A stretch of DNA of 64,000 nt from Arthrobacter sp. H-02-3 (lineage in GTDB: Bacteria; Actinomycetota; Actinomycetes; Actinomycetales; Micrococcaceae), in NCBI RefSeq assembly GCF_003097355.1, contig NZ_PYUI01000007.1, positions 62,001-126,000 on the forward strand. Direction: 5' to 3'. The position numbers and the translations under genes are program-made. Shown here in pieces: positions 45,434 through 54,988 of the stretch. Each line of letters opens with the position of its first letter. Position 1 is the stretch's first letter. The notes under the pieces were generated by a model that worked only from the letters and a program-made list of their open reading frames with translations, made no database searches and was not told the DNA's origin.

Positions 45434-45969
45434 TACAGCCCGGCCGCGGCGTCGCGGACTTTGACCATGGTCCGAAGATTCCGGGTGGTGGTGGCGGCCT
45501 TGTACTTGGCCTTCGAGGAGAGCTTGCTGAACGGGCTGTCCAGGGTTCCGCCGGTGGGGGCGAGCCACGCCAGCGCTTCCGGACCCAGCTGCGTGAGCTC
45601 GGTCCCGTCCAGGGCGCGGCCGGACTCGAAGAGTTCTGCGAGCACGCCGGTATCGGAGGCGAGGGTCAGGTAGGTGTGGGTGGACGCGTCGTCGGCCGGG
45701 TAGGGGCAGGCCTCCACGAGGGCCGCCACCCGGTCCGCCGTCAGCACCACCACCCAGGCGTCATAGCCGAAGGTCTCCCGCAGGCACGCCTCGAATTCCT
45801 GTTTGACGCCGGCCTGGTCCAGCTCGCTGGCTAGCACCACGTTGCCGCTGGCCAGCAAGGTCTTGACGCCGGCAAAGGGACGGGATTTGAGCGCGTCCTT
45901 GAGGTCGGCCATTTTGATGTTGATGCCGCCCACATTGATGCCCCGCAGGAACACCGCATAGCTTTTCAT
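45433..45969 (-). CDS. DUF1697 domain protein
   Basis: 178 residues. YAVFLRGINVGGINIKMADLKDAL at the N-terminus and SGNVVLAS (near residue 45) are DUF1697 hallmarks, with a C-terminal KYKAATTTRNLRTMVKV. This family of small cytoplasmic proteins has no established function. ATG 45969 begins the conserved motif; the longer open frame is not conserved. It ends in the GC-rich repeats. Confidence 0.85.
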   Translation of the reverse strand: MKSYAVFLRGINVGGINIKMADLKDALKSRPFAGVKTLLASGNVVLASELDQAGVKQEFEACLRETFGYDAWVVVLTADRVAALVEACPYPADDASTHTYLTLASDTGVLAELFESGRALDGTELTQLGPEALAWLAPTGGTLDSPFSKLSSKAKYKAATTTRNLRTMVKVRDAAAGL

Positions 45970-45982
45970 GGGCACAGCATAC

Positions 45983-46702
45983 TTAGTCGTTGGTCTTGCG
46001 GAGCGCTTCCGTGAGGACACGGCCGGCGTTGCAGACCACTTCGGCGTGCAGCCGTCCCGGCTGGCGGGTCAGGCGCTCGATTGGACCGGAAATGGAGACG
46101 GCGGCAATCACGCGGCCGGACGGCCCGCGGACCGGGGCCGAAACGGAGGCGACACCAGGCTCGCGTTCGCCGAGGCTCTGCCCCCAGCCCCGGCGTCGTA
46201 CTCCGGCCAGAACGGTGGGGGTGAAGCGGGCGGACTGGAGGCCTTCCAGCAGGCGGTCGTGATCTTCCCACGCCAGCAGCACCTGGGCGGCGGAGCCGGC
46301 CTTCATGGACAACTGGGTGCCGACGGGGATGGTGTCGCGCAAGCCGATCGGCCGCTCGGCGGAGGCCACGCAAACGCGCCAGTCACCCTGGCGGCGGAAG
46401 ATCTGGGCGCTCTCGCCGGTGGCGTCGCGCAGCTGCATGAGCACGGGCCCGGCGGAGGCGATGAGGCGGTCTTCGCCGGCGGCGGAGGCCAGTTCCACCA
46501 GGCGGCTGCCCAGGACAAACCGGCCCTGGATATCGCGGCTCACGAGCCGGTGATGCACCAGGGCGAGGGCCAGCCGGTGCACGGTGGGCCGTGCCAGCCC
46601 GGTCGCAGCAACCAGCTGCGCCAGGGTGGTGGGGCCGGCCTCAAGTGCGTCAAGCACATGGGCCGCTTTATCGATGACACCGACTCCACTAGAATTGTCC
46701 AT
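45983..46702 (-). CDS. IclR-family regulator, LtbR/NdgR type
   Basis: 239 residues. The N-terminal winged helix-turn-helix (~8-65: VIDKAAHVLDALEAGPTTLAQLVAATGLARPTVHRL) and the C-terminal IclR effector domain (~80-235) fit the family. Its place, divergent from leuCD, and its length match LtbR of Corynebacterium (represses leuB, leuCD and trp genes) and NdgR/AreB of Streptomyces. The ATG at 46702 is preferred over 46723. A cognate-looking box lies 14-27 bp upstream, so it should repress itself and leuCD. Confidence 0.88.
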   Translation of the reverse strand: MDNSSGVGVIDKAAHVLDALEAGPTTLAQLVAATGLARPTVHRLALALVHHRLVSRDIQGRFVLGSRLVELASAAGEDRLIASAGPVLMQLRDATGESAQIFRRQGDWRVCVASAERPIGLRDTIPVGTQLSMKAGSAAQVLLAWEDHDRLLEGLQSARFTPTVLAGVRRRGWGQSLGEREPGVASVSAPVRGPSGRVIAAVSISGPIERLTRQPGRLHAEVVCNAGRVLTEALRKTND

Positions 46703-46715
46703 GTAATGATATTGA

Positions 46716-46729
46716 CGTCTCATTATCTG
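46716..46729 (-). promoter_or_regulatory. LtbR-like operator between the IclR gene and leuC
   Basis: On the minus strand CAGATAATGAGACG, one or two changes from the boxes at 23285 (CAAATAGTGAGAC) and 34292 (GAATAGTGAGAC). It sits 14 bp from the regulator start and 104 bp from leuC. Confidence 0.6.
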
Positions 46730-46832
46730 AGATGCAAGTCAATGCGCTGGCGTATTACTTGGCTGTGCTGGTTCAGTGGAAGCAACAGCCCGCAGGAACG
46801 CACATTAATCACCGCAGTGAAGGGAGAAGGCC

Positions 46833-48287
46833 GTGGCAAAGACACTGGCCGAGAAAGTCTGGGACGCGCACGTGGTGCGCAAGGGGGACGGCGAAGGAGC
46901 CAACGCCCAGCCGGACCTCCTTTTCATCGACCTCCATCTGGTGCACGAGGTTACGTCGCCGCAGGCATTTGAAGGCCTGCGGCTCGCCGGCCGCAAGCTG
47001 CGCCGCCCGGACCTCACCATCGCCACCGAGGACCACAACACTCCCACGCTGGACATCGACAAGCCAATTGCCGACCTCACCAGCCGGACCCAGATCCAGA
47101 CGCTGCGCAACAACTGCCAGGAGTTCGGCGTCCGCCTGCACTCCCTCGGCGACGCCGAGCAGGGCATCGTGCACGTGGTGGGTCCCCAGCTGGGCCTCAC
47201 GCAGCCGGGCATGACCGTGGTTTGCGGCGACTCGCACACGTCAACGCACGGCGCCTTCGGGGCGCTCGCCATGGGCATCGGCACCTCCGAGGTGGAGCAC
47301 GTCATGGCCACCCAGACGCTGTCGCTGAAGCCGTTCAAGACCATGGCCATCAACGTCGAGGGCACGTTGCGCCCCGGGGTGAGCGCCAAGGACATCATCC
47401 TGGCCGTCATCGCGAAGATCGGCACCGGCGGAGGCCAGGGCTACGTGCTCGAGTACCGCGGCTCCGCCATCCGGGCCCTGTCCATGGAAGCCCGGATGAC
47501 CATCTGCAACATGTCCATCGAGGCCGGCGCCCGCGCCGGGCTGGTGGCTCCGGACCAGACCACGTACGACTACATGTACGGCCGCCCGCACGCGCCCCAG
47601 GGCGCAGAGTGGGACGCCGCCGTCGAATACTGGAACACGCTGAGCACCGACGACGGCGCGGTGTTCGACGTCGAGGTGGACCTCGACGCCGACACCCTGG
47701 AACCGTTCGTGACGTGGGGGACCAACCCGGGCCAGGGCGTATCCCTGTCCGCGAAGGTGCCCTCGCCGAACGACTTCGGCGACGAAAACGCCAAGGCCGC
47801 CGCCGAACGCGCCCTGCAGTACATGGGGCTCGAGGCCGGCACGCCGATGAAAGACATCCGCGTGGATACGGTGTTCCTGGGCTCCTGCACCAACTCCCGG
47901 ATGGAAGACCTCCGTGCCGCAGCGGACATCATCCGCGGCCGCACCAAGGACCCCAACATCCGCATGCTCGTTGTTCCGGGCTCGGCCCGGGTACGCCTGG
48001 AAGCCGAGGCCGAGGGCCTGGACAAGGTCTTCAAGGACTTCGGCGCCGAATGGCGGTTCGCCGGCTGCTCAATGTGCCTGGGCATGAACCCGGACCAGCT
48101 GGAAGTGGGCGAGCGGTGCGCCTCCACCTCCAACCGCAACTTCGAAGGACGCCAGGGCAAGGGCGGCCGGACCCACCTCGTCTCGCCCGTCGTGGCGGCG
48201 GCGACGGCCGTGCGCGGCACGCTGAGCTCGCCCTCGGACCTGGACCCCGCTCCGGAGTCCGCGGCACTCCGAACCGGCGTCGCCTAG
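46833..48287 (+). CDS. leuC: 3-isopropylmalate dehydratase large subunit
   Basis: 484 residues, aconitase superfamily. The 4Fe-4S ligands are in FLGSCTNSR and GCSMCLGMN (CxxC), and the active-site [15 protein letters not shown] is present. With LeuD it isomerises 2-isopropylmalate to 3-isopropylmalate. GTG 46833 has GGGAGAAGG 3-8 nt upstream. It is divergent from the IclR gene and followed by leuD after 92 bp. Confidence 0.97.
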   Translation: MAKTLAEKVWDAHVVRKGDGEGANAQPDLLFIDLHLVHEVTSPQAFEGLRLAGRKLRRPDLTIATEDHNTPTLDIDKPIADLTSRTQIQTLRNNCQEFGVRLHSLGDAEQGIVHVVGPQLGLTQPGMTVVCGDSHTSTHGAFGALAMGIGTSEVEHVMATQTLSLKPFKTMAINVEGTLRPGVSAKDIILAVIAKIGTGGGQGYVLEYRGSAIRALSMEARMTICNMSIEAGARAGLVAPDQTTYDYMYGRPHAPQGAEWDAAVEYWNTLSTDDGAVFDVEVDLDADTLEPFVTWGTNPGQGVSLSAKVPSPNDFGDENAKAAAERALQYMGLEAGTPMKDIRVDTVFLGSCTNSRMEDLRAAADIIRGRTKDPNIRMLVVPGSARVRLEAEAEGLDKVFKDFGAEWRFAGCSMCLGMNPDQLEVGERCASTSNRNFEGRQGKGGRTHLVSPVVAAATAVRGTLSSPSDLDPAPESAALRTGVA

Positions 48288-48379
48288 CCCCTCCCCGGAT
48301 CTGAAGCGCAGGCCGCAAACCCAGGCCTGAAGCCCAGATCCACACAGCCTCGATCCATACAGCCTGAGAAGGATCCGCC

Positions 48380-48982
48380 ATGGAAAAGTTCACCACCCAC
48401 ACCGGTATCGGTGTCCCGCTGCGCCAGAGCAACGTCGACACGGACCAAATCATCCCCGCCGTGTACCTCAAGCGCATCACCCGCACCGGCTTCGAGGACG
48501 CGCTCTTCGCCGCGTGGCGCAAGGACCCGTCGTTCATCCTCAACCAGGCGCCGTTCAACGCAGGATCCGTCCTGGTGGCCGGCCCCGACTTCGGCACCGG
48601 CTCGTCCCGCGAACACGCTGTCTGGGCGCTTAAGGACTACGGCTTCAAGACCGTGCTGTCCTCCCGCTTCGCCGACATCTTCCGCGGCAACTCCGGAAAG
48701 CAGGGACTGCTCGCCGCCGAGCTGGCCCAGGACGACATCGAGCTGATCTGGAAGGAGCTCGAGAACGCCCCCGGCACCGAGGTCACCGTGGACCTCGTCT
48801 CCAAGACTGTGCAGTGCGGCAACATTGTGGCGCCGTTTGAGATCGACGACTACACCCGCTGGCGCCTCCTGGAAGGCCTGGACGACATCGGGCTGACCCT
48901 CCAGCACGAAGAAGACATCACCGCGTACGAGGCCACGCGGCCCGCCTTCAAGCCCAAGACGCTGCCCGCCCGGTTGTCCTAG
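48380..48982 (+). CDS. leuD: 3-isopropylmalate dehydratase small subunit
   Basis: 200 residues, the usual size. Swivel-domain motifs: [36 protein letters not shown] and [24 protein letters not shown]. It completes the isopropylmalate isomerase with LeuC. AAGGA lies 7 nt before the ATG. Confidence 0.97.
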   Translation: MEKFTTHTGIGVPLRQSNVDTDQIIPAVYLKRITRTGFEDALFAAWRKDPSFILNQAPFNAGSVLVAGPDFGTGSSREHAVWALKDYGFKTVLSSRFADIFRGNSGKQGLLAAELAQDDIELIWKELENAPGTEVTVDLVSKTVQCGNIVAPFEIDDYTRWRLLEGLDDIGLTLQHEEDITAYEATRPAFKPKTLPARLS

Positions 48983-49056
48983 GACCGCGGGGCAGTGCCC
49001 CGGCTCCGGGGCTCCGGACTTCGGGACGCCGCCGGCCGCTGAGCCCGGTGATGATG

Positions 49057-49090
49057 TGCCGCCGTCGAGTTATAAGACTCGACGGCGGCA
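49057..49090 (+). terminator. Terminator after leuD
   Basis: A perfect 14-bp stem (TGCCGCCGTCGAGT, 49057-49070, with 49077-49090) and a TATAAG loop, followed by a T-rich TTCGTGTTCGTTCGTGTTTG. Confidence 0.85.
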
Positions 49091-49167
49091 TTCGTGTTCG
49101 TTCGTGTTTGTCGGGGCTGGACATCCGCACAAACACCCGCCGCGCGCCCCGCCGAAGGGCTCCGTAT

Positions 49168-49196
49168 TTCGGATCGGTAACGGATACTCCTATGCT
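49168..49196 (+). promoter_or_regulatory. Probable murA promoter
   Basis: TATGCT (49191-49196) as -10 with TTCGGA (49168-49173) 17 nt upstream. The murA ATG follows about 55 bp later with a GAGG ribosome-binding site. Confidence 0.4.
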
Positions 49197-49250
49197 TAGC
49201 TGGAGCCTTTGTAAGGATTTGGGGGCGAGTAGTCGTGAGGAAACCGGTAT

Positions 49251-50576
49251 ATGAGTAGTGTTCTGACAATCCGCGGAGGCGTCCCGCTAACTGGCCGCGT
49301 CACCGTTCGCGGGGCCAAGAATCTTGTCCCCAAAGCCATGGTGGCTGCCCTGCTGGGCAATGAACCATCGGTGTTGCGCAACGTCCCGGAAATCAAGGAC
49401 GTCGAGGTTGTCACGAGCCTGCTTCAACTCCATGGCGTCAGGGTTGATAAGGACCCTGTCACCGGTGATCTGACGCTTGACCCGAAGGGTGCTAAGACCG
49501 CCTCCAGCACGGCGATCGACGCCCACGCCGGCGATTCGCGCATCCCGATCCTGCTGTGCGGGCCGCTGATCCACGCCATCGGCGAGGCCTTCATCCCGGA
49601 CCTGGGCGGCTGCAAGATCGGCGACCGTCCGATCGATTACCACTTGAATGTCCTGCGCCAGTTCGGTGCCGTGGTGGAGAAGCGCCCCGGCGGCATCCAC
49701 ATCTCCGCCCCGAACGGCCTCAAGGGTGCCAAAATTGCCCTGCCGTACCCGTCCGTCGGCGCGACCGAGCAGGTCCTGCTGAGCGCCACGCGCGCCGAGG
49801 GCATCACCGAACTCTCCGGAGCGGCCACCGAGCCGGAAATCGTGGACCTCATCGCGGTGCTGCAGAAAATGGGCGCGATCATCAGCGTCCAGACTGACCG
49901 CACCATCCGGATCGAAGGCGTTCAGGACCTCGGCGGCTACAACCACCGCGCCCTCTCCGACCGCAACGAATCGGCCTCCTGGGCTTCCGCGGCCTTGGTC
50001 ACCCGCGGCGACATCTTTGTTGAAGGCGCCACGCAGCGCGACATGATGACGTTCCTGAACACCTACCGCAAGGTCGGCGGCGGCATGGACATCGGCGACG
50101 ACGGCATCCGCTTCTACCACCGCGGCGGCAAGCTCAACCCGCTGGTCCTCGAAACTGACGTTCACCCGGGCTTCATGACCGACTGGCAGCAGCCCCTCAT
50201 CGTCGCCCTGACCCAGGCCGAGGGCGTCTCGATCGTGCACGAAACCGTGTATGAGAACCGCTTCGGCTTCACCGAGGCCCTCATCCGCATGGGCGCCAAC
50301 ATCCAGGTGCACCGCGAGTGCCTCGGCAGCGTGCCGTGCCGTTTCGGCCAGCGCAACTTCCTGCACTCCGCCGTGATCTCCGGACCGGCGCAGCTCAAGG
50401 GCACCGACATCGACGTGCCGGACCTGCGCGGCGGGTTCAGCCACCTGATCGCCGCACTGGCCGCCACCGGCACCTCCCGCGTCACAGGCATTGACATCAT
50501 CAACCGCGGCTACGAGCGCTTCACCGAGAAGCTCGCGGGCCTCGGCGCCGATTTCGACATCACGTCGGCCAAGTAG
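49251..50576 (+). CDS. murA: UDP-N-acetylglucosamine 1-carboxyvinyltransferase
   Basis: 441 residues, EPSP-synthase fold. The N-terminal RGAKNLVPKAMVAALL holds the Lys-Asn substrate site, and the catalytic Cys is in GGCKIGDRPIDYHL, so fosfomycin sensitivity is expected at this site. It adds enolpyruvate to UDP-GlcNAc, the first committed step of peptidoglycan synthesis. It heads a run with plsC, gpsA and ddl. Confidence 0.95.
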   Translation: MSSVLTIRGGVPLTGRVTVRGAKNLVPKAMVAALLGNEPSVLRNVPEIKDVEVVTSLLQLHGVRVDKDPVTGDLTLDPKGAKTASSTAIDAHAGDSRIPILLCGPLIHAIGEAFIPDLGGCKIGDRPIDYHLNVLRQFGAVVEKRPGGIHISAPNGLKGAKIALPYPSVGATEQVLLSATRAEGITELSGAATEPEIVDLIAVLQKMGAIISVQTDRTIRIEGVQDLGGYNHRALSDRNESASWASAALVTRGDIFVEGATQRDMMTFLNTYRKVGGGMDIGDDGIRFYHRGGKLNPLVLETDVHPGFMTDWQQPLIVALTQAEGVSIVHETVYENRFGFTEALIRMGANIQVHRECLGSVPCRFGQRNFLHSAVISGPAQLKGTDIDVPDLRGGFSHLIAALAATGTSRVTGIDIINRGYERFTEKLAGLGADFDITSAK

Positions 50577-50586
50577 CGGGGACCTT

Positions 50587-51333
50587 GTGAAGGAAACGGC
50601 CAAGAGCCACGCCACATTTGTGACAGTCGCCGGGATCGTCCGGCCGGTGATGAATCTGCTGATGCGCAAAAACTGGGAAGGCCTGGAAAAGCTTCCCGCC
50701 GGGGGCTTCATCGCCGCCCCCAACCACTGCACGGAGATCGACCCGCTGGTAGTGGGGCACATGCTCTACAACCAGAAGCGCATGCCGCACTTCCTCGCCA
50801 AAGCAAGCCTCTTCAAGGTTCCGGTTCTGGGGGCGATCCTGCGGTCCACCAAGCAGATCCCGGTGGAACGCACGACGGCGGGGGCGAACCGCTCGCTGCA
50901 ACTCGCCAAGGAGATCGTGGACGAGGGCGGGGCGATCATCATCTACCCGGAAGGGACCCTGACCCGGGACCCTGACCTGTGGCCGATGAAGGGCCACACC
51001 GGCGCCGCGCGCATGGCGCTGGAGAGTGGCATCCCCGTGGTGCCTATGGCCCATTGGGGTGCCCAAGAGGTCCTGCCGCGCTACGCCAAGCGTTTGCACC
51101 TCTTCCCGCGCAAGACTTCCCGCCTGGTAGTAGGGGATCCCGTAGACCTGAGCGCCTTCGAAGGCCGCCCGCTGGACCGGGCGACGCTCACCGCCGCCAC
51201 GAACGTCATCATGAACGCGATAACCGGCCTCCTGGCCGGACTGCGCGGCGAACAGCCGCCGGCAGAGCGCTGGGACCCGGCAGCGCACAACCAGCCCAGC
51301 CACGGCCGCATTGACCCGGACGTCACCACATGA
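50587..51333 (+). CDS. plsC: 1-acylglycerol-3-phosphate acyltransferase (PlsC family)
   Basis: About 248 residues. The acyltransferase motifs NHCTEID (H-X4-D, near residue 45), a later KQIPVER and YPEGTLTR are all present. It acylates lysophosphatidate to phosphatidate at the membrane. GTG 50587 has GGGGA upstream and lies 10 nt after murA. The stop overlaps gpsA by ATGA, so the product of GpsA and this enzyme are made together. Confidence 0.93.
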   Translation: MKETAKSHATFVTVAGIVRPVMNLLMRKNWEGLEKLPAGGFIAAPNHCTEIDPLVVGHMLYNQKRMPHFLAKASLFKVPVLGAILRSTKQIPVERTTAGANRSLQLAKEIVDEGGAIIIYPEGTLTRDPDLWPMKGHTGAARMALESGIPVVPMAHWGAQEVLPRYAKRLHLFPRKTSRLVVGDPVDLSAFEGRPLDRATLTAATNVIMNAITGLLAGLRGEQPPAERWDPAAHNQPSHGRIDPDVTT

Positions 51334-52412
51334 GCGCGGAATCAGTGACGGCGGACCTTCCGGCGCCGGCCTTCCGCGAAACAGATTCCGCCACCACCGT
51401 GGCCGTCCTGGGGGCGGGCTCATGGGGGACCACCTTCGCCAAAGTGGTCGCCGACGCGGCCACCGCCTCCGGAGTCCAGCGCAGCATACGCCTCTGGGGC
51501 CGGCGGCCCGAAGTCGTGGACCAGATCAATGCCGTGCACCGCAATGAGCAGTACCTGAACGGTGTCGCGCTGCCGTCCAGCATCACGGCCTCCACGGACG
51601 TCGCCGCGGTCCTGGCCGGTGCGGAACTCGTGATCCTGGCAGTTCCGGCGCAGACCCTGCGCCCGCAGCTGCGGGCCTGGAAGAAGCACCTGACGCCGGG
51701 CGCCGTCGTCGTATCCCTCATGAAGGGCCTCGAGCTCCACACCGATGCCCGCATGAGCGAGGTCATCTGCGCGGAGCTGGACCTGCCCGCCAACCGCGTC
51801 GCCGTGGTTTCCGGGCCCAACCTGGCCATGGAGATCGCCCGGGACGAGCCGACTGCGTCCGTTGTGGCCTGCACGGATCCGATCACGGCAGGCTGGATTG
51901 CCCGCAGCTGCACCGCGCCCTACTTCCGCCCTTACACCACCACTGATGTGGTCGGCGTCGAAATCGGCGGAATCGTCAAGAACATCATTGCCCTGGCCGT
52001 GGGTATCTGCGAAGGCAAGAAAATGGGGGACAACACCAAGGCCTCGGTGATCACCCGCGGCCTGGCGGAGACCTCCCGGCTGACCCTTGCCCTGGGCGGT
52101 GAGGCCCGGACCATGGCCGGGCTCGCCGGCCTGGGCGATCTCGTGGCCACGTGCTCCTCCCCGCTGTCCCGAAACCACACCGCCGGCCGGCTTCTTGGCA
52201 AGGGACTGACGCTCGATCAGGTCACGGCCGAGATGAAGCAGACCGCGGAAGGCATCAAGTCCAGCCAGGCGGTCCACGAACTTGCCGGAAAGCTCGGCGT
52301 CGACATGCCGATCACGGCAGCCGTCGTCGCCGTCCTGGCCGGAAAACTGTCCGTAGACGAACTGGGTCCGCTGCTGCTGTCCCGGGACCTGAAACCCGAA
52401 GGCGATTACTGA
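51330..52412 (+). CDS. gpsA: Glycerol-3-phosphate dehydrogenase (NAD(P)+)
   Basis: 360 residues. The Rossmann motif VLGAGSWGTTFAKVV (near residue 32) follows an unusual ~28-residue N-terminal extension; SGPNLAMEIAR, the catalytic Lys in GIVKNIIALAVGI and the RGLAE substrate site are present. It makes sn-glycerol-3-phosphate for phospholipids. Translationally coupled to plsC. Confidence 0.95.
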   Translation: MSAESVTADLPAPAFRETDSATTVAVLGAGSWGTTFAKVVADAATASGVQRSIRLWGRRPEVVDQINAVHRNEQYLNGVALPSSITASTDVAAVLAGAELVILAVPAQTLRPQLRAWKKHLTPGAVVVSLMKGLELHTDARMSEVICAELDLPANRVAVVSGPNLAMEIARDEPTASVVACTDPITAGWIARSCTAPYFRPYTTTDVVGVEIGGIVKNIIALAVGICEGKKMGDNTKASVITRGLAETSRLTLALGGEARTMAGLAGLGDLVATCSSPLSRNHTAGRLLGKGLTLDQVTAEMKQTAEGIKSSQAVHELAGKLGVDMPITAAVVAVLAGKLSVDELGPLLLSRDLKPEGDY

Positions 52413-52429
52413 GAGTGTCAGAGAACAAC

Positions 52430-53560
52430 ATGACCACAGAAGCCCGCACAGGCCAGTCCAAACCCCGCGTCGCGGTACTCTTCGGCGGCCGCTCAAGCGA
52501 GCACGCCGTCAGCTGCGTGACAGCCGCCGGCGTGCTCGGTGCGATCGATAAGGACAAGTACGACGTCATCCCCATCGGGATCGCCAAGACCGGCCAGTGG
52601 GTTTTGGCCTCCGGCGACACCAACGAATGGTCGCTTTCGGCGACGTCGCTGCCTGAAGTGGCGCCGTCGACGCAGACCGTGGCGCTGGCCGAGATCGGCG
52701 GCGAGCACCAGTTGATCGTCGCCTCCCCGAACGCGGTTCCGCAGGAACTCGGCGCCGTCGACGTCGTTTTCCCGCTCCTGCACGGGCCGTTCGGCGAGGA
52801 CGGGACCATCCAGGGCCTCCTGGAACTCTCCGACACCCGCTACGTGGGCGCCGGCGTGCTGGCCTCAGCCGTCGGCATGGACAAGCACTTCATGAAGGTG
52901 GTCTTTGAGTCGGCCGGGCTGCACGTGGGGCCGTACATCGCCGTGACCGACCGGCAGTGGCTCACGGATCCCGAGACCGTCCGCAAACGCGTGGACCAGC
53001 TCGGCTTCCCCGTGTTCGTCAAGCCGGCCCGGGCGGGGTCCTCCATGGGCATCTCCAAAGTGGATTCGCTTGAGGGCCTGGACGCCGCGATCGAGGCTGC
53101 CCGCGAGCACGACCCCAAACTGGTCATCGAGGCCGGCATCACGGGCCGCGAGATTGAATGCGCCGTGCTGGAAGGCCGGGGGACCGATGCTCCCCGGACG
53201 TCCATGCCGGGCGAGATTTCCGTGGCGGGCGGGGGACACGAGTTCTATGACTTCAACGCCAAATACGTCGACGACGCTGCCGCGCTCAGCTGCCCGGCCG
53301 ACCTCCCCGACGAGGCAATCGCCCGGGTACGGGAACTGGCCGCTGTCGCCTTCGACGCCGTCGGCGCCGAGGGACTGAGCCGGGTGGACTTCTTCTACAC
53401 ACCTGAGGGCGAGCTCATCATCAATGAGATCAACACGATGCCCGGGTTCACGCCCAAGAGCATGTACCCGCAGATGTGGAAGGCCACTGGCCTGGGCTAT
53501 GCGGAACTGATCGACGAGCTGATCTACCTCGCGCTGCACCGCAAGACGGGGCTGCGCTAG
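52430..53560 (+). CDS. ddl: D-alanine--D-alanine ligase
   Basis: 376 residues, ATP-grasp fold. FGGRSSEHAVSCVTA at the N-terminus, LLHGPFGEDGTIQGLLEL, GFPVFVKPARAGSSMGISK and NEINTMPGFTPKSMYPQMW are the Ddl signatures. It makes the D-Ala-D-Ala end of the peptidoglycan stem. ATG 52430 is used; GTG 52415 (MSENN) is an alternative 2 nt after gpsA. An insert near residues 80-110 is usual for actinobacterial members. Confidence 0.95.
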   Translation: MTTEARTGQSKPRVAVLFGGRSSEHAVSCVTAAGVLGAIDKDKYDVIPIGIAKTGQWVLASGDTNEWSLSATSLPEVAPSTQTVALAEIGGEHQLIVASPNAVPQELGAVDVVFPLLHGPFGEDGTIQGLLELSDTRYVGAGVLASAVGMDKHFMKVVFESAGLHVGPYIAVTDRQWLTDPETVRKRVDQLGFPVFVKPARAGSSMGISKVDSLEGLDAAIEAAREHDPKLVIEAGITGREIECAVLEGRGTDAPRTSMPGEISVAGGGHEFYDFNAKYVDDAAALSCPADLPDEAIARVRELAAVAFDAVGAEGLSRVDFFYTPEGELIINEINTMPGFTPKSMYPQMWKATGLGYAELIDELIYLALHRKTGLR

Positions 53561-53584
53561 GCCCCGCGGGGCACTAGCGCCGGG

Positions 53585-53604
53585 CCCGGCGTCACGGCGC
53601 CGGG
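53585..53604. terminator. Short hairpin between ddl and the DUF3515 gene
   Basis: CCCGGCG (53585-53591) pairs with CGCCGGG (53598-53604) in the 48-bp gap between two convergent genes, with overlapping GC palindromes. A weak bidirectional terminator at best. Confidence 0.45.
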
Positions 53605-53608
53605 TCCC

Positions 53609-54109
53609 TTACTTGCTGGTCGGCAGGTTCTGCAGGTCCTCTTGGCCGACGCAGTTCCGGGTGGCCTTAATCTTCAGCGCCGCCGGGGAGAGATCCGCCA
53701 GCACGGTAGCCGAGCTGATCTTGTCCGGATCCATGAGGATCTCCGTGGCCGGTTCGCGGCCGAACGTCGTCAGCGTCCACACCGGGTTGCCTTCTTTGAT
53801 GACCCAATCGACGCCGTTGACGCTCACGCAGCGGTCCGTCGTGGGGCCCGGAACGTTGACACCGCAGCGCAGGATCACCAGGGACGGGTCTCCCCAGGCC
53901 GCCGTCGCCTGGGCATTGGTCTTGCGCAGCTTGGCGTCGCCAATGGCATCGGGAAGGGCCAGCATCATCGGTGCACAGGCCGCGTTCGCGGCGTCTTTCG
54001 CGGGCGTGACGTCGACTACCGGCGAGCAGGATGTCAACGCCAGGCCGGCTGCGGCAGCCGCCACAAGAAGGGGAAAACGCGCGGAAACAAGGCGGCTGAA
54101 CGGGAGCAT
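53609..54109 (-). CDS. DUF3515 lipoprotein
   Basis: 166 residues. A signal peptide with lipobox (LALTSCSP) is followed by a DUF3515 domain: AACAPMMLALPDAIGDA, AWGDPSLVILRCGV and VNGVDWVIKEGNPVWTLTTFGREPATEILMDP. Four Cys could form disulfides outside the cell. Function unknown; the family usually lies next to ddl in actinobacteria, as here, hinting at an envelope role. Confidence 0.88.
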   Translation of the reverse strand: MLPFSRLVSARFPLLVAAAAAGLALTSCSPVVDVTPAKDAANAACAPMMLALPDAIGDAKLRKTNAQATAAWGDPSLVILRCGVNVPGPTTDRCVSVNGVDWVIKEGNPVWTLTTFGREPATEILMDPDKISSATVLADLSPAALKIKATRNCVGQEDLQNLPTSK

Positions 54110-54308
54110 TCATCCAGCTTAACCCGCCCCGCGTGGCGCTATGGCCACACTTTAGGGTCTGCGGGTAGCATCTCTTTGAACAGCCTGACTCTAGCCTTCG
54201 AGTAGACTGGGACCTCGTGCACCTCTGGGGCTCTGCCGACAATGACGTTAGTGTTGGCCGCATAACGCACACCTGATTCAATCTCGCACTGTGGGGGAGG
54301 GACTGTCG

Positions 54309-54983
54309 ATGACGTCGTGCAGCCGAAAGAAAACTATACGAATGGGGCTGGGAGCTTTGCTCCTGGCCGCCTCAGTCGCGGGCACGGCGACAGCCGCAAA
54401 CGCCGATGACCTGGTGGTCCCGAGCCCCTTGGCTCCGGCGGTCTCACCCTCCCAGACGCCCGCCGACCCGGGACCGACAGCCCCGGCGACGGATCCGGCG
54501 CCCGTAACGCCGACCGAACCCGTGATCGTGCCGACGCCCGTGGAAACTCCGGCCCCGCCCGTTGTGACACCGGCTCCGCCGGTGGACCCCGCCCCGGCAC
54601 CGGTAGTCCCGCCCGTGGTACCTGTCGTGCCCGTCGAGCCGCCGGCTGTGCCCCTCGAAACGCCCGCTCCCGTGGTGGAAACCCCGGCCGTCGTTGCACC
54701 CGTTGCCCCGGCTCCCGTGGTCGAGGAAACCCCGTCGGAGACGCCGACCCCCACGCCCACCCCGTCGGTCGCGCCGTCGACGGCCCCCGCCGTCATCGCC
54801 ACTCCCACTGACCCTCCCGTCATGGTGAAGTCAGAGGTCCAGGCCGCGGTGGCCGTTGCAACCGGCAGCCCCCTGGCCGTTCAGGCCATCACTGTGCTCG
54901 TCCTGCTGGGCCTGGGCTTTGTCTACTTCAGGTTCATCAGCTCGAAAAAAGCCACTGGTCTTCCGCGCACCCGTAAGTCCTGA
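54309..54983 (+). CDS. Exported Pro/Val/Thr-rich stalk protein with C-terminal anchor
   Basis: 224 residues. A signal peptide (MGLGALLLAASVAGTATAANA) is followed by ~135 residues of Pro/Val/Ala/Thr (PVVPPVVPVVPVEPP, TPTPTPTPS) and a C-terminal helix (AVQAITVLVLLGLGFVYFRFI) with a basic tail. It should span the cell wall. GGGGGAGG 8 nt before ATG 54309 decides the start over GTG 54291. It lies just upstream of the polysaccharide operon and ends 5 bp before it. A membrane stalk of the same design is at 13960-14547. Confidence 0.65.
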   Translation: MTSCSRKKTIRMGLGALLLAASVAGTATAANADDLVVPSPLAPAVSPSQTPADPGPTAPATDPAPVTPTEPVIVPTPVETPAPPVVTPAPPVDPAPAPVVPPVVPVVPVEPPAVPLETPAPVVETPAVVAPVAPAPVVEETPSETPTPTPTPSVAPSTAPAVIATPTDPPVMVKSEVQAAVAVATGSPLAVQAITVLVLLGLGFVYFRFISSKKATGLPRTRKS

Positions 54984-54988
54984 CACCC

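Noticed and set aside
46732..46832. Leader peptide before leuC
   Set aside because: A frame with several Leu and Val codons starts at 46732 but has no stop before leuC, and no terminator or competing stem is visible.
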